Shown one piece after another: positions 46,983 to 59,900 of a stretch of DNA of 64,000 nt. Made by a program: the position numbers and the translations under genes. Source of the DNA: Capitella teleta (taxonomy: Eukaryota > Annelida > Polychaeta > Capitellidae); assembly GCA_000328365.1 (NCBI GenBank), contig KB303021.1, forward strand, positions 1 to 64,000. The letters are read 5' to 3'. The first letter of the stretch is position 1. Every line of letters starts with the position of its first letter. The notes under the pieces are model-generated. The model ran no database searches. It was not told where the DNA came from and was given only the letters and a program-made list of their open reading frames with translations.

Positions 46983-47548
46983 TTTGTTTTTTACCGTTTC
47001 CCGAGAGAAACACTAAAACACAAAACTTGTAAGTGAAAATGGCAATCTGTGATGATTTTCCTTTGCTTTTTTTGACACTCAGCATACATAAAATAAAAAG
47101 CAACTCTATTTGGCCAATATTAGGTTTCCTTTCATGAATTAGCAGGAGTAATCAAGCAATTTGAACGACAATTTTCAATTCAAGTAATGAGCAGTCCCAC
47201 TCGGTGCCGGGCGCTGGTTCATTTGCATATTAGGTCAGGGTCAACGAGGTCAATGAGTAAGGGGGAATTTAAGAATTTATTCTATTGAGCCTTCTTGTGA
47301 TTTTATTTATAAATTGAGGATATGGTTTGTGTATCTTATTATTTAATTAGGTGGCAAAATATATCGGGATTCGTTTGTGTGCGTTTGAGGCTGGTGGTAG
47401 CGTTATTAATTGCCAAATTACGCAATTTTTTCACGAGCATTTTGTGTAACTTCCAGTTAAATATTCGGAAATACCTCAATCTGCATATGAGAATATTTAG
47501 CCGGTATTCTGTCTACCAATATTTTATAGGTTGATATATCGTCGGAAC

Positions 47549-47613
47549 TAGCACAGATATATCGGGCGAGGTCTGCGGACCCCTGGGTCTCGCTGTAGTA
47601 TGTCAGCTATGTC
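47549..47613 (+). repeat. Dispersed 65-bp repeat, copy 3
   Basis: Reads tagcacagatatatcgggcg, then gaggtctgcgg, gctgtag and atgtcagc. It is solitary; no inverted mate was found within 5 kb. Confidence 0.75.
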
Positions 47614-47631
47614 TGAACTATATAGACTATA

Positions 47632-47680
47632 TGGCGCCCGTATCATCCGATTGGTTTGGGTGGAGCCGTAAAACCCCATC
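47632..47680 (+). repeat. SINE 3'-end fragment
   Basis: Matches 'ggcgcccgtatcacccgaa' and 'gagccgtaaaacccc' of the SINE at 3174-3514. It lies 19 bases after the 65-bp repeat copy 3. Confidence 0.6.
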
Positions 47681-49868
47681 ATGTCATGTCCGACAACCAT
47701 ACATTTAGTTAATACGGAAATTGCTCTTGGGAGGTGCATAAGAACATACCCGCGCACATTGATAATTCGATAAGAAAGCCAGTCAACCATGTAAAATAAT
47801 CATTTCACAATATATGCTAATTTTTATGTAATGTGGAAAATACGTATACTTATGCCATCTGTTAATGTCTTACAATTTTACCTGTCTGCTAATTTAGTTT
47901 ATTATGTATATAATATCAATGTATGTGTATGGATTTGTTGGAGTGACAAAATACTGGCTGTATCCATATATTTATGCATAGTTGCGGATAATTATATCTC
48001 TCTATTTCGAAGATTTTATAATATTCATATTCTTAACATAATACCACAAAATCGCACTACAGGAATAAGTGGTGCTTGTTTACAAAAAGAAAATATTGAA
48101 CCTGAATCATCTTGTTATATAAAATTTTACCGAAACATAAAGATACCACAAAATGATTGCGGAACACGTTTTAGGGGCCCGTTAGACTTACTTTGGATCC
48201 AATGATTTCAATATAACTTGGCAAATACATGCAAATTAGCATGAACATGTGTCTGACAATTAATTATGTTATTCACTAAACGTTTTTTAGTTTCTATCAA
48301 TGTAAAAATACCCGAAGGAATATAAATTCAGGCCAGTACTAATGCTCTTTTCTGGGCTTCATTTAACCATTTTATAACAATTTCATCAAAATGTTACAAT
48401 CACATTTTTTTTCATTGTCTTAATGTATCTATGAGAGTTCGATCAAACAGAGTTTGATCAAATTCCATCACATTGTGATTTACCAATGGTCAGTTGGATC
48501 TAATGAATGATATCAATGCACATGCTTTCTATTAATAAATATCGCGAATTTTCTCAAGGAAACGTGGCCAATCGTATAGATTCCGGGTGTGGGAATGGTC
48601 AAGGAGGCGTCCGAGTAAATGGTACACAGCTCTTATTCTTCACCAATTGTGTCAATTCTGATCAATTTTGGATTTCATTCACAAAGCTAGTATCCACAAA
48701 GAAGGCGGCTAGCACTCGCTTCAGCAATGCACGCAGCTTTTCGGCAATTTAAACACTATTTGCTAATTTTGATCGGATGTGGCTGGACCCGGCCGTTTTC
48801 AAGGCCACACGCCTACTTGTCTGAAGTTGGTTATGTGTGATTGGCTGATTGTGGGAACAATGTGATTCATGGCATCCTAAATTTATTATTTTGATTATGC
48901 AACACATTTCTAGACAATAAATTCTACGAGTATATGTGTACATGTGCCCGTGTGATGCATGTGTGTATTGCATATACATATATTGGCCAATGCTTTATCT
49001 CAGTCATCTGCAATTCTGCATGTTTAATCGTTGTCAAGATCATAAGTTGTGTTCGTAATTACGTGCTGTATTGCACTTGAATTTATAATTCACTTGAAAA
49101 GGAGGAAAGGGGGAATTGAAGTGAGCTATTTCTTCAACGTGGCTGGCAACCAATGTGGAACGAAGGCCAAGCAGGCCGTCGATTGAGTGCTTCACACGAC
49201 GGTCCACTGGATATAAATGGACCTCGAATGGTCAGCAGCAGGTCAGCCGACATACCAACGGTCTCTCTTATTGCTCGCTCATCCAGAAAATGGATTTAAA
49301 TTAATAATTCATAAATGTATAAACGTGTAAATGCATATTTATGCTGATCATTTTGTCTTTAAACGCTCGTGTAAAAACATCAAGATTGTCAATTTTCTCG
49401 TGATTCGATTAAATAGCTCATGTACTAACTATCTTTTGCTATCACACGTATCACATTTAGGCTTTGTATCGGTTCCGTCACTTGCACCGAAGAGCGATCT
49501 TCACCACCAGACTGCTGGGGCTGCTCCAATGGTAAATATCATCATAATATTATGTTCATGTCGACAATGTCGCGGCCTCCTGTAATGGTGTTACTTAATT
49601 TTATCCCCAAGATGCGTACAAGTAGCCTACATGTCTTACGAACTGTTGACTCTGGCATAATTGTCTAGTATATAATTATGCATAATAATCTATGTTAAAT
49701 ACACAATTGTACCACCATCCTGAAATAATGATGTGAATATAATTTATGATGTTAAAACGGTGCGTTATGATCTAGCTTTCCACATCAACGATCTCGTTAT
49801 GACAATTGTGAAAGCAAAACGTGCGGTGTCGAAATTCTCGACCGAAGGCAATACACGTAGAAGTAAAC

Positions 49869-52800
49869 ATGAGAATGGGGATGGCAGGCGACGTGCGCGT
49901 AAACGGGGGTTTCGCCTCATGCCTCCTCATATTACTCCTCTTCCTCTCGTCTGAGGCTGTTTCTGATGACGATCTCTTCGCTCCCGCCGATGGTGTCACG
50001 ATCCTTTCTGGCAACACTAGCAGCAGCCAACGTGCACTGAGTGACCGGTCGCACATTTGGCTGGTGAACTTCTACAGCAGCTGGTGTGGGCACTGCATCC
50101 GATTCGCCCCTCTCTACAAGAAGCTCGCCTCTGCAATCAAGGGTGCGCAATGTTACATTGAAGCTTTGTTATTATGCGTTTACCGTTATTATGGTTGTGG
50201 GCTTGCTACTATACTATTTTATAAGTAAATAAGGCAAGCCGATTCGGCGGTGGGAAACGAAGGACGAAGACGTGCCTCCACAGAATAGTACAGCTCAGCT
50301 CAGTGATTTTCTCTTCGGTGATTTTTATCATTGTTATGTCATTACAGTAGATCAGAGCAGAAGAAGTTGTAAATAAGGATGCATTCACAGTGGTGATATT
50401 GCGAAATCAGCGGCTTCAAAACAAATATTGATTATAATTAGTTGACATACTACAGTGAGCCCTATGAGGTATACAGACCCGAGTCTGTGCTAGATTATAA
50501 TCTATTTTTATATTTCTTGAATATTTGTAAAATCCCTGTTTTGAGAAGTTTAGAAATCGAGGAAAAATATCAAGCATACTGCATAGGCCTATTGTTTACC
50601 AAATTGGGTCTTCTCATTTCAATTTTTAAATAAAAATATTAAATAAATATTAATATTATATTATATTAATAACTATGATTATAATTAAGAATTATGCATC
50701 ACAAATTAATTATTAATAGTCTTTCAATGCTACTTGTATACTTGAGTCGACCACTGTCCGAAAGGAATGGAATCATTTCGGTTGTTATCATCTTGTAGAG
50801 GTGGCTGTTCCATGTTTCGCGCACACCCGCTTTATCTTCGATTACTAGGCTCATTCATTTTGCCCATGCGCCACGCCATATCGACAAATGTTAATAATGT
50901 TTAAAATCATGAAAAGGATGGAAAGTTGAATTATTAATTTACTTTAGCCTTATCCCACTCCTTAATAATTCCTTATCCTGTGAATCATGACCCATTTTTG
51001 CTACACTCATTGGGAAACCTTTGAAATCTTTTGAACATCAATCATTTGTAGATCACTGATAAAACACATGCTCTCTCTGCTATTATTATGCGTATTCCCT
51101 CCTCTTGTTCATTTTTAATAAACCTTTCATTTCCACAGATTGGTCGGGTGTTGTGCAGCTGGCCACATTGAATTGCGGAGCACGGGAAAATCTACAAACC
51201 TGCACTGACTATGGAATAACAGGATACCCAACACTCAGAGTGCGTGAACAGATCAGTTGTCCCTATTGCATGCCACTTCATCCCCACACAGGTTCTTCCA
51301 GCGTACTCATCAAAGAACGCCACTGGGGATGATTATTCAGGGAAGCGAGAGGCCGTTAGTTCACTGGAGAACGGGATCATTCAATATCTTCAAAAAGGGG
51401 AATCCCGATTGAAGCAAATACCTCATTTAGATCCCTTAAGGTGCGTCTATGGTTATGCTAAATTGCATATGAATATTTCAATATTTTTCAAGCAAACTAG
51501 AGGATATTTGGAATGATGTGGGACTGCATACAAAATACACCATTGTCTTTTTTGAAGAGGAATCTTCGTTTCTGGGTCGCAAAGTAAGTAACATTTGTTT
51601 CTGGCTTACCATGGTTAAACTCCGACCTGTTTAGGTCATTCTCGATCTTTCCTCACGAGATGACATCGTTGTCAGAAGGATGTTGGAAAACAACGCGGAG
51701 AAGTTAGGCGTCAAAAAGTTTCCTTCGATGTATCAGATCAACAAGAGCGGCACTTTTGATCTCCTCAAAAGGTTTGGTTTGTTAAAATATTTGTATCAGC
51801 CAATCAACTGCCTTCTATCTAGTGAGTGGGCAGAACATAGGAATTACTCTCAGATTCTATGGGATCTGTTGAAAAAGGAGAAAGTTATCGCAAGTACTAG
51901 TACAAGATTCACCACTGTGACATCATCACCAGCACCATCGTCCTATAAAATCACTTCTTCGTGAGTTGGTCGTTATTTTTATTCTTTTGATATTATTGCT
52001 TTTTGTTTTGCAGCAGTATCAGTGTACATGAGCAGGACCTTTTGTCTGCTCTCTCATATTCCCTGCGGCATGAAATAGCCGTCAAGTCGTCCTTTTCAGA
52101 GAGCTCTCTAGAGGTTCTTAAAGGGTACATAGAAGTATTGTCTAAGGTTAGTGGAGTCCCATAAACCGTTGAGTGCATTCCGAAATGGTTTGCTTTTTTG
52201 CAGTATTTCCCAGGCAGCAATAATTCTACATCTGTCACATTCCTTCACAAATTAAACTCCTGGTTACAAGCTTTTAAAGGAGATACTTTGACAAGTGCAA
52301 TGTGGCTTAAAGGAATCCAAACTCTGGAGGTGTGTTGCACAAGTTATACCAAAACAACAAATACATCTTTATTTGTAGACTGAGGATGCTCACATTCCTG
52401 AGACTGAAGTTTGGGTCAGCTGTCTGGGTAGTAAGCCTGGTTTCCGTGGTTACCCGTGTGGAATGTGGTTGCTTTTCCATACCCTGACTGTCAGAGCTGC
52501 AGATCACTCAAAGGGTTGGTTCCGATCTATTCTAAACAAGCATTTTTTCTACGATATTTATTCAAAGATCCAGCGTTTAAGCCAAAGGAAGTTTTAACCT
52601 GCATGCGATCTTACATCCAAGAATTCTTCGGGTGCCGAGAGTGCGCGAAAAACTTTGGGAAGGGAGCTGTTTACATTGAAGAACGCGTAAACACTGCTGA
52701 TGACGCCATCTTGTTTCTATGGCGATCGCATAACAAAGCTAATTTCCATCTCCATGGCGATGAGACAGAAGATCCCGCTTATCCGAAAATTCAGTTTCCA

Positions 52801-53142
52801 TCTCGTGAATCTTGTCCTCAGTGTCATCTGGAGAAGGATGGAGACGAGATCAAATGGGACGAAGGCACGGTCCTCACGTTCCTCAAGACCATGTTTAGTC
52901 ACCGGATGCTACGGAGCGCTGAGAAAGGCGTTGGCCTGAGTGGGAGGATTGCGAGGCTTCGTGATCAAGAATTACGGACTAGAGTGTTGGCCAGTGTTAA
53001 CGCGGGAAGCATGTTTTCCTCTCTGGACGTCAGTGTGTGTGCTGTGTTTTATTGCTTTTGCATTTTCCTCATTATTTTGCTTTATTATCACTTTGCTGTT
53101 CGAAGGCGAATGAAAATGTGTCCGCAATCCATTCTTTTGTGA
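49869..53142 (+). CDS. QSOX1: Quiescin sulfhydryl oxidase (QSOX)
   Basis: Ten exons (49869-50142, 51139-51239, 51292-51440, 51493-51583, 51635-51771, 51823-51960, 52014-52146, 52204-52329, 52379-52514, 52568-53142) give 619 residues. Order: signal peptide ([17 protein letters not shown]); thioredoxin domain with active site WCGHC at 72-76; a second, redox-silent thioredoxin-like domain; a helical HRR linker; an Erv/ALR FAD domain beginning [14 protein letters not shown], with the catalytic pair C451-x-x-C454 (GCREC) and the late CPQC pair; and a C-terminal transmembrane helix ([16 protein letters not shown]). QSOX makes disulfides in secreted proteins and reduces O2 to H2O2 in the Golgi or extracellularly. 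Eight of nine introns are 49-57 bases; the first is 996. The QSOX1 versus QSOX2 distinction is not decidable, so the symbol is for the family. ATG 49869 starts MRMGMAGD before the signal; 49875 and 49881 are alternatives. Confidence 0.92.
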
Positions 53143-55226
53143 TATGCTTTGAGATGGGAAGCAATTTAAAATTCCGCTTTGTATATTTTCAGCTCTAAAG
53201 ACTTATTTAATTTTCAGCTTCTGCAAATTCCCTGAATTATTGTGTTGCATTCAGCCCGGTTTTTGAGGGTTTTTCATTGCTTACTTCATTAGTCATGTCC
53301 TACCAGTAGATCTGCTTAAAATCAAAATGTTTACTTACCTTTCATTTCATTATCGTATTTATTTTTTAATGTGCATAATGTATTTGTTTTGCTTTTTTCT
53401 TTCGTTCCTTCACTTCACATCATTCACAAAGCAACTCTTGTTATTCTTGCTCATGTACAACTTAGGGAATTCCTGAAGATGTTATTGATTAAAAATTTAT
53501 GACATTATCGTTTGATCTATCAATATTGATTTGTTTATTGCCTACAATTAATTCAGTGTATCAGGTATGCTATTTATTTAAATAAATACTGAATTCTGAT
53601 TTCCCAGAATTTTGACTAGTTTGATTGCAGTTTAGTAACACCATTAACTTACAAATTTTGTCTCTTGTGAGTGGATTCTTTTTGTTCAATATCAACCCCC
53701 TTTTGTGCCATCCGTATTAAAATGACACTGGTCAGAGAATTCAGTTTGTCGCCTCTTTTTATTCTTCCATACAGGAAAAAAGTCATTGCTGGATGTGGAC
53801 CCATTTACTGTTTAAATTCATGGCAACTCAAGATTTGAGAATCTTCAGACTCTCTGTGACACTTTAAACCAAATGCTTGTCCATGTTTGCCACCGGTTTA
53901 AGATTGTAGTCGTGCATTTAATGGTTCTGCCACAGCAAATATAGTTTTTTTTTGCGTCTATTATTCACCAGGTGTGTCATAATTATTGCATTGGGTGCTC
54001 GGAAGTAACTGCTGTTATAGTCAAAAGGCCTTTGCCGTAATTATCGATTGTATATTCAATAATTTATTTTATCATACATACCTTTATTGCTTTGTATAAT
54101 CTTATCACAATAGCTCAATAACTTACTCAGTTGATCATTACGTACGTCATAGTAAATTAGATCTTATATAATTACATTGGTCCAATGCATGGTTCGTGTC
54201 TCCCCCTAACCCTATACTTGTAGTGACTGGCATATGCATTGCTACACCACTGAGCGTTCAGAAACGAACGAACAGGACGAACCGACGCATGAAATATGAA
54301 CGAGACACAGGAAAGTCATCATTGCGACAACCCCTGGAACAGGGAGGTGTATATGATGCCGCGAATTCCTTATAATTAAGCAAGCATCCGAAATTAATAC
54401 ATGTAGATGTTTATTCTATTTTGATTGCTGCCACTGCACGTGTCAAGTATTCTACACGACCTGGGGCCTGTTTAATCTAGAATATTAGTAAATCATGTCC
54501 CCAACTGCTAATTAAATTAGTCAGTATAATCTGTATCTACAAAACCGTATCGCTGTAAGCGTCCTTCGAACGACAAATTATGTATCAGCCGCACATCTCT
54601 TTTCTTGGAACAAAATCTGAAACATCCATATTGTTAGCTGCGAATTTATGAAGATGGAAACCCATTTCAAAACTTGAAGATGCAAGATCGTCGATCAATC
54701 TACAAGCATCATCTGTATATGATCAAGGATAACGTGTTTCGTTGCCAAAACCTCTGGGTTGCATGGGTACATCCGACACCCTTTCAATGAACGTGCAACC
54801 ACCTTGACTGTTCCCTGAAGAGTGGGCCACCCAACTCTGGCAAAGGCAGCTTGCAAATGGACCCCAGTCAGGTGGAAGAACCTGCAGAGGTTCTAAAAAA
54901 CGATTATAATTTGCATCAGCGGAAGAGCAACATCGAGACCTAATGAAAGATGAGACCTAAATACAAGTACCTGTGCCTCTACAGAGTTAAACCTAATTGT
55001 TGTGAAGCAAGAAAGGTGAAAGAATGAGTTTAGCTTGATATTCGTGGAAAAGAATGCCATTTTATGACATGTATTTTCTTATGATTATAAGCTATGGGTG
55101 AATTAAATTCCATCGTTGTAATATAATATTAATATCATACCATCCATATACTTTAACTGAGTTAAACATTATCATTGAGAAAAGAGCTAGGCTTGATTAC
55201 ACTGTTATTCACTCTAAATACACAAT
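53143..55226. other. QSOX 3' UTR and spacer
   Basis: AATAAA at 53581-53586 may end the QSOX transcript. The rest is AT-rich with no recognisable gene. Confidence 0.45.
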
Positions 55227-56156
55227 CTAGTTTTCAAAACGTCGCCCTCTCTTTCGAATGATGCAACAGGCAATTTTTGAAACAATAACAAAAACGACCA
55301 CAAAGACACAATCAGCAATCACAACAATCATTGTCAGAGATACATCGTCACTGGCGACATAGTTCAGACAACCTACGTGCTGCTGTGTGGTGCCACCTTC
55401 CACCTTAATAACAAACAGAATGAAAACTGGAGAAAGAATGACAGGAAACTCACTTCGACCGAGTGCGACTCGGGTGAACATCTGTATTCCTCACTGGCCA
55501 GCAAATGGTTCTCGTCCGGTGGGAGAAATTGGGTGAGGTTGTGAAATCGTTCTGTGGGGTTGCCTTGAATACCGCCGACGAGCACCAGCTAGCGCCTCAT
55601 GTTGGAAGTGGCCCCATATGCAATCTGATAAGGTGTAGAGCAGTTGATATATGTTTTAATGCTATCATGAAATATTGTTCTTGCCTTCAGATGCAAAGGT
55701 TCCTTCATTTTGACGTCATATGGAGGCCAGTTTTGTTTTGCAATTTACGGTAGCTGAATAATTGAAATGTCAACCAAGCTGTCGTTTGCGGGGTTCATAT
55801 CTTCTATTGAGTCTTTGCTCTCTTCAAATCTTTCGAGTTGAAATCCGAACCGATAATCGGCTTCAAAAAAACCGAATTCCTCTACAGATGGAAGCTGCAG
55901 TTCCGGAGTTCTGCATTCCATATCGATTCGGTTCGGCACTGTGCATGGCTGTGAAAGACAAGGGGCACAATAAGGTCTGAGATATTATTTTGCTATATAG
56001 TTTCAATGTTAAAATAAGAATGATACTCACTGTCAGAGGATAGTTGACTTCATCGAAAATATTCAATCCACCAGGAGAGTCAATTGAGTCAGATTCATTC
56101 TTGGGTTCCTCTCGGCCAGGAAGTTTTATCCAACAACAGTAATCCAGGTTCCTCCA
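55227..56156 (-). pseudogene. Plexin/IPT-like membrane protein gene remnant
   Basis: Four exon-like blocks on the minus strand have good splice words: 56031-56156, 55749-55976, 55454-55588, 55227-55403. The first contains GGTWITVVG, the opening strand of an IPT/TIG domain. The second, in the compatible frame, gives MECRTPELQLP and YRFGFQLERF, like the end of plexin-type IPT domains. The last encodes a transmembrane helix (LTMIVVIADCVFVVVFVIVS) and a basic tail RKRGRRFEN before a stop. However, the IPT frame of the first block meets three stops, and the frame does not pass cleanly from the second to the third block. Either the gene is decayed or my exon borders are wrong. The upstream part was not found. 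Confidence 0.4.
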
Positions 56157-56589
56157 CTGAAACACTTAATGCTTGTTCATTCGTATCAATTGAAGCTATT
56201 CTACTCTCTCGATGTTCAATGCTTTTGGATGGATGTCCTGAACGGAAGAAACGCCTCCATAAAGACCATTTTTGGGAGGAAAATAATTTTATGCGATCTT
56301 CACAGCCATTACACTTTTACACTTTTGCGTGGATTATAAGTGTCACAAGGGATCCTAAAGCGCAGGTTTGTGCATCATGTGAACCTGCTTCCAAAAAGGA
56401 ACACATTGACACCAAATTTGCCCAGATTAGAGACATTGAGTGAATCAGCAGCACCTTGCGGTTGCGCTGACCAGTGACTCCATCGTTTACCCTGATTTAC
56501 ACCTTCATCGGGAATGCGGAGCTTCTTGTAAACTGGATTACTTATGTATTTTCTATTAATGGCTACCGAACATTCGCCCATCAAGCACC

Positions 56590-56795
56590 CATCCTTTGAA
56601 ACTGATTACCTTCCAACCTACAGTACCAGCAATCGCTTGATGCTTTTAAAGCCCAACTTAAGACTTTCTATTTTAACCTTGCATTTTCTAGTATTTAATG
56701 ATTTTCCTTTTTACCTCTGTACAGCGCATTTGAATGTTCTTTGATATTGCTGAAAATGCGTTTTAAATGTAATAAATGAAATGAAATGAAATTAC
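56590..56795 (+). mobile_element. 3' end of a CR1/L2-type LINE
   Basis: The frame SLDAFKAQLKTFYFNLAF followed by a stop (56630-56700) is the characteristic last segment of the ORF2 protein in CR1/L2-group LINEs. The untranslated end carries gcgcatttgaatg and gcgttttaaatg and finishes in a short (tgaaa)n microsatellite, as 3' ends of this group do. The rest of the element is absent (5' truncation). Confidence 0.6.
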
Positions 56796-58207
56796 ATAAT
56801 TATAATCATGAATATTCAATAAATTAAATTAGCCAATCAGCGTGCGGCGGCATGCCCTTTGTTAGCTCGTCCACGCGCAAAGACAGAGCGCCCTTGATCA
56901 AAGACTCTCTATTAAGAGACTCTCTTAATAGAGAGTCTTTGCCCTTGATCACCACCCGATCACTTACTTTGTTGGCTGAAGAAAGAACACATCAATTGAA
57001 GCTTTTTCTCCGTTCATTTTCACGTGGAGATTAACTTAAAAGCATGACTTCTGTTTGTTTTTACGTAATGGTGAATGTATTTAACTAGCTTCGGGACGCA
57101 TCACAATTACAATATCACGAAATATCAATATCCCGTCAGACCTTTATTGCAAAACATGAAATTTAAAAAGGAATCACCGTAACTTCATCAATTCAAATAT
57201 CGCGTGCTTTGAAGAGGAATATCATCTAAGAGTTTTCCTGCAAATCGAGTGTGTGAGGCACATTCCGAGTATTGTACTGTGCTAATTCTATAGCCTCTAT
57301 ATCTGCCATTTAATATTTGCGATAATTACATAACAAGGGATTGTTCTCTGGTGACAAATGCCAGTAAAACTTCTGAAGATTTTTGATATCAGGAACTTTT
57401 GTGACATCACAGGATTTCAGATGCAAACTAAACGCATGGGGGACGACCGAAATATATTGTAAAAACCTGCCAAGCTTGAGTTTCCGAGCGGAATATTGCT
57501 TACATTAAGATTCAGAGTTGAACTTGTCAACGTTGAAAGGCGTCATGTGGGATTTTGCGGATAAAATTGAGAAATGTCATGGCCAAAACAATCGAAATGA
57601 TTGCAGATAATTTGAAATTTGTTGATTTACACCTTGATGACAATTTAGGAAGTTCTGTCAGTTTCTGTTGTTTTCTCCAACCCCGTAGTTTGTTGCGTGT
57701 GATTCCCCAGATAAGCACGCGCGATGGAGAACAAAGAAAATCCTCTAATTACACGATCTATATGCTGCCCCATCAGATCAATCGCTGATAACGCTAATTG
57801 GTGATGAGCCCAATTGGTCAATGTGTGTCCGCGTGTGCCACTCATGCGCTTATGAGCGTTACGTGCAAGTGGCACTAAACTGAACGCACTAAACTCAAAA
57901 CATTCACCGGTTTCAATTAGGTCTACAAGGCACAACATATAGTATTATTATTATCATTACATGTGCCGGCACATATGCGTTCAACACTGCGTGCCAGCCG
58001 ACCAATCACCATGGGCGTTTTACTAGCGCAAGATTTCAGAGAAAACAAAGCGACAATTAACGAGCGCGGTGTACGATTTCGACGGGGTGTACAGATCGAA
58101 TGAGGTTGGCATTTCGAGATTAAAAAAAACCCCGGTGTTGATCAGATTGAGTATGTTTTGCACAGCAAAGCTCACAAGCAGATGTTAAATGCTTACTTAA
58201 TGCTTAC

Positions 58208-58244
<37 letters not shown>

Positions 58245-59900
58245 ACAACCTAATTCCACAAGATTTCCCAAGGGTCTTTTTTGCCTCCTGCATTCAATAA
58301 TTCAACAGACACGAAACAAAAACCAGCGTTGTTCCATGCATATCTGACTGAAATCCTTCTAATGAACAAGGTTGGTATGAATTTTTACCTGAAAAAATAG
58401 AGTGAGTACAGCAAAGATATCTCAACTCAAAGTATGAGCTGAAAAGGTTGCGAGATTTTTTTTTCTTGCTTGAGGCCTTGGCGCTGAAGGATGAATGTGA
58501 ACATAAAATGGTTTCCCGACTTCGAGACTTCATCAAAGACCAAACCTCAGCAAGGTGAACAGCTTTTGTATAATAGCCATATCTTAAATTACCAGGGCAT
58601 TCACCCGTTAAGGATCCCACGGAAAAAATGCATAAGAGGTTCTACTTTGTTATTCGACTGGTAATAATCGAGAGAGTGTTGCATTGTGTGCAGTCCTTGA
58701 TCATACCTTAGAGACCATTACCCTGTAATGAATTGTCGATGGGATTTGGCCATTTGGCCACGTGGTCTTGGAAGACGACAGACGAACAACGGACGAAATG
58801 AATGAGGTTTCGCTCAAGGATTACGTATTCAAGGGTATTGCGTGTCTCTGATTATAATTAAGAAGCATCATTCAATCGTAATGTGTTTTTTAAGTGACAT
58901 AAAACTCAATTATATCTTGTGAAACATACTGGTACTCAACAGCAATGAACAAGTTAGGAGTGCCATAATTATTTGAATAATTGTTTTCCTAATTAGAGTA
59001 ATCTTCTATCGTTTAAGTGTATCGATATTTATCGTACGCCCAATAAATTATGACAACATTTCACGTAACAAACTTGAAATATAACCCGGTTATGAACCCA
59101 GCTTTCAAATTAAACCGGGACAACCTTTTTTTCGACTGCTAGCTATAAACTTATACATTTTACCCTGTTTATTTTTGCCATGGGTGTTCAAAACAAACAC
59201 ATATGTTGGTTGCTGCAAAAATATCGATAGCCTGCTGCTATTTTTACAATGCACTCGACCGGATATAAGAGCATATGAGTCATGTACAGCAGGAATGCCC
59301 CCTTGCATCTCAATTTTGATGGCAGAGTGACCACAGGATCTTTATGACCACTGATATATTCATTGACCTCTCATGGCTATAAAGTTCATGTTATCTGAAC
59401 TAAATAAATGGTGCTCGATGAAACAGTAGGTTTCTTAACTGATGTGAGAGTCATCGGGATTAATAGCATCACTTTGTACAAGCAGCAAACACGTGTAAAT
59501 ATATCGCATTACCAAGTAATTCCAAGCAAATGCTATCAACTATCTACCAACAGAGCGATTGGAAAATACGCAAATGCAGTAGTCCTTCGGGATCACCTCA
59601 TTACAGGCACAGAGAGCAGAGCAGAGTACACACTACATAGCACGGAGTAGATTTACGCGCTATCATGAGAGTATTATCAGCAATTGCAGCAAGTTCTCGC
59701 TGCCACATAACAAAGCTGGCGACCAGGCAGGTTGCATAGTTGTTCAAGACACGAGAGGGGAAAAACACTGTTTCGGAATCCGTTGGTGGCTGCGTTCGAA
59801 ACATACGAGGTGCTCTCCAACGCAGAGTGTTTGCAAGGTTCTCGGAAGGAGATTATGAAAGCAGGTTGCTGACTGACACAGCAAGCAGAACTGATACAGC
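56796..59900. other. Spacer between LINE end and GPCR
   Basis: No gene was recognised. It contains the palindrome at 56900-56940 and a 31-base poly-A (58211-58241). Confidence 0.4.
56900..56940. repeat. Perfect 41-base palindrome between 11-bp direct repeats
   Basis: The arm aaagactctctattaagaga (56900-56919), one spacer base, then its exact reverse complement (56921-56940). The sequence gcccttgatca occurs on both sides (56890-56900 and 56941-56951). Confidence 0.9.

Larger units (their letters stand above)
46166..49868. other. Repeat-bearing spacer left of QSOX
   Basis: Contains the tRNA-like fragment (46890-46982), the 65-bp repeat copy 3 (47549-47613) and a SINE fragment (47632-47680). 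Several open frames of 60-125 codons occur in AT-rich DNA without motifs; none is called. Confidence 0.4.

Noticed and set aside
47831-48205. 124-codon hydrophobic frame
   Set aside because: AT-rich DNA gives Ile/Tyr/Leu-rich translations. No conserved membrane-protein pattern or start context is seen.
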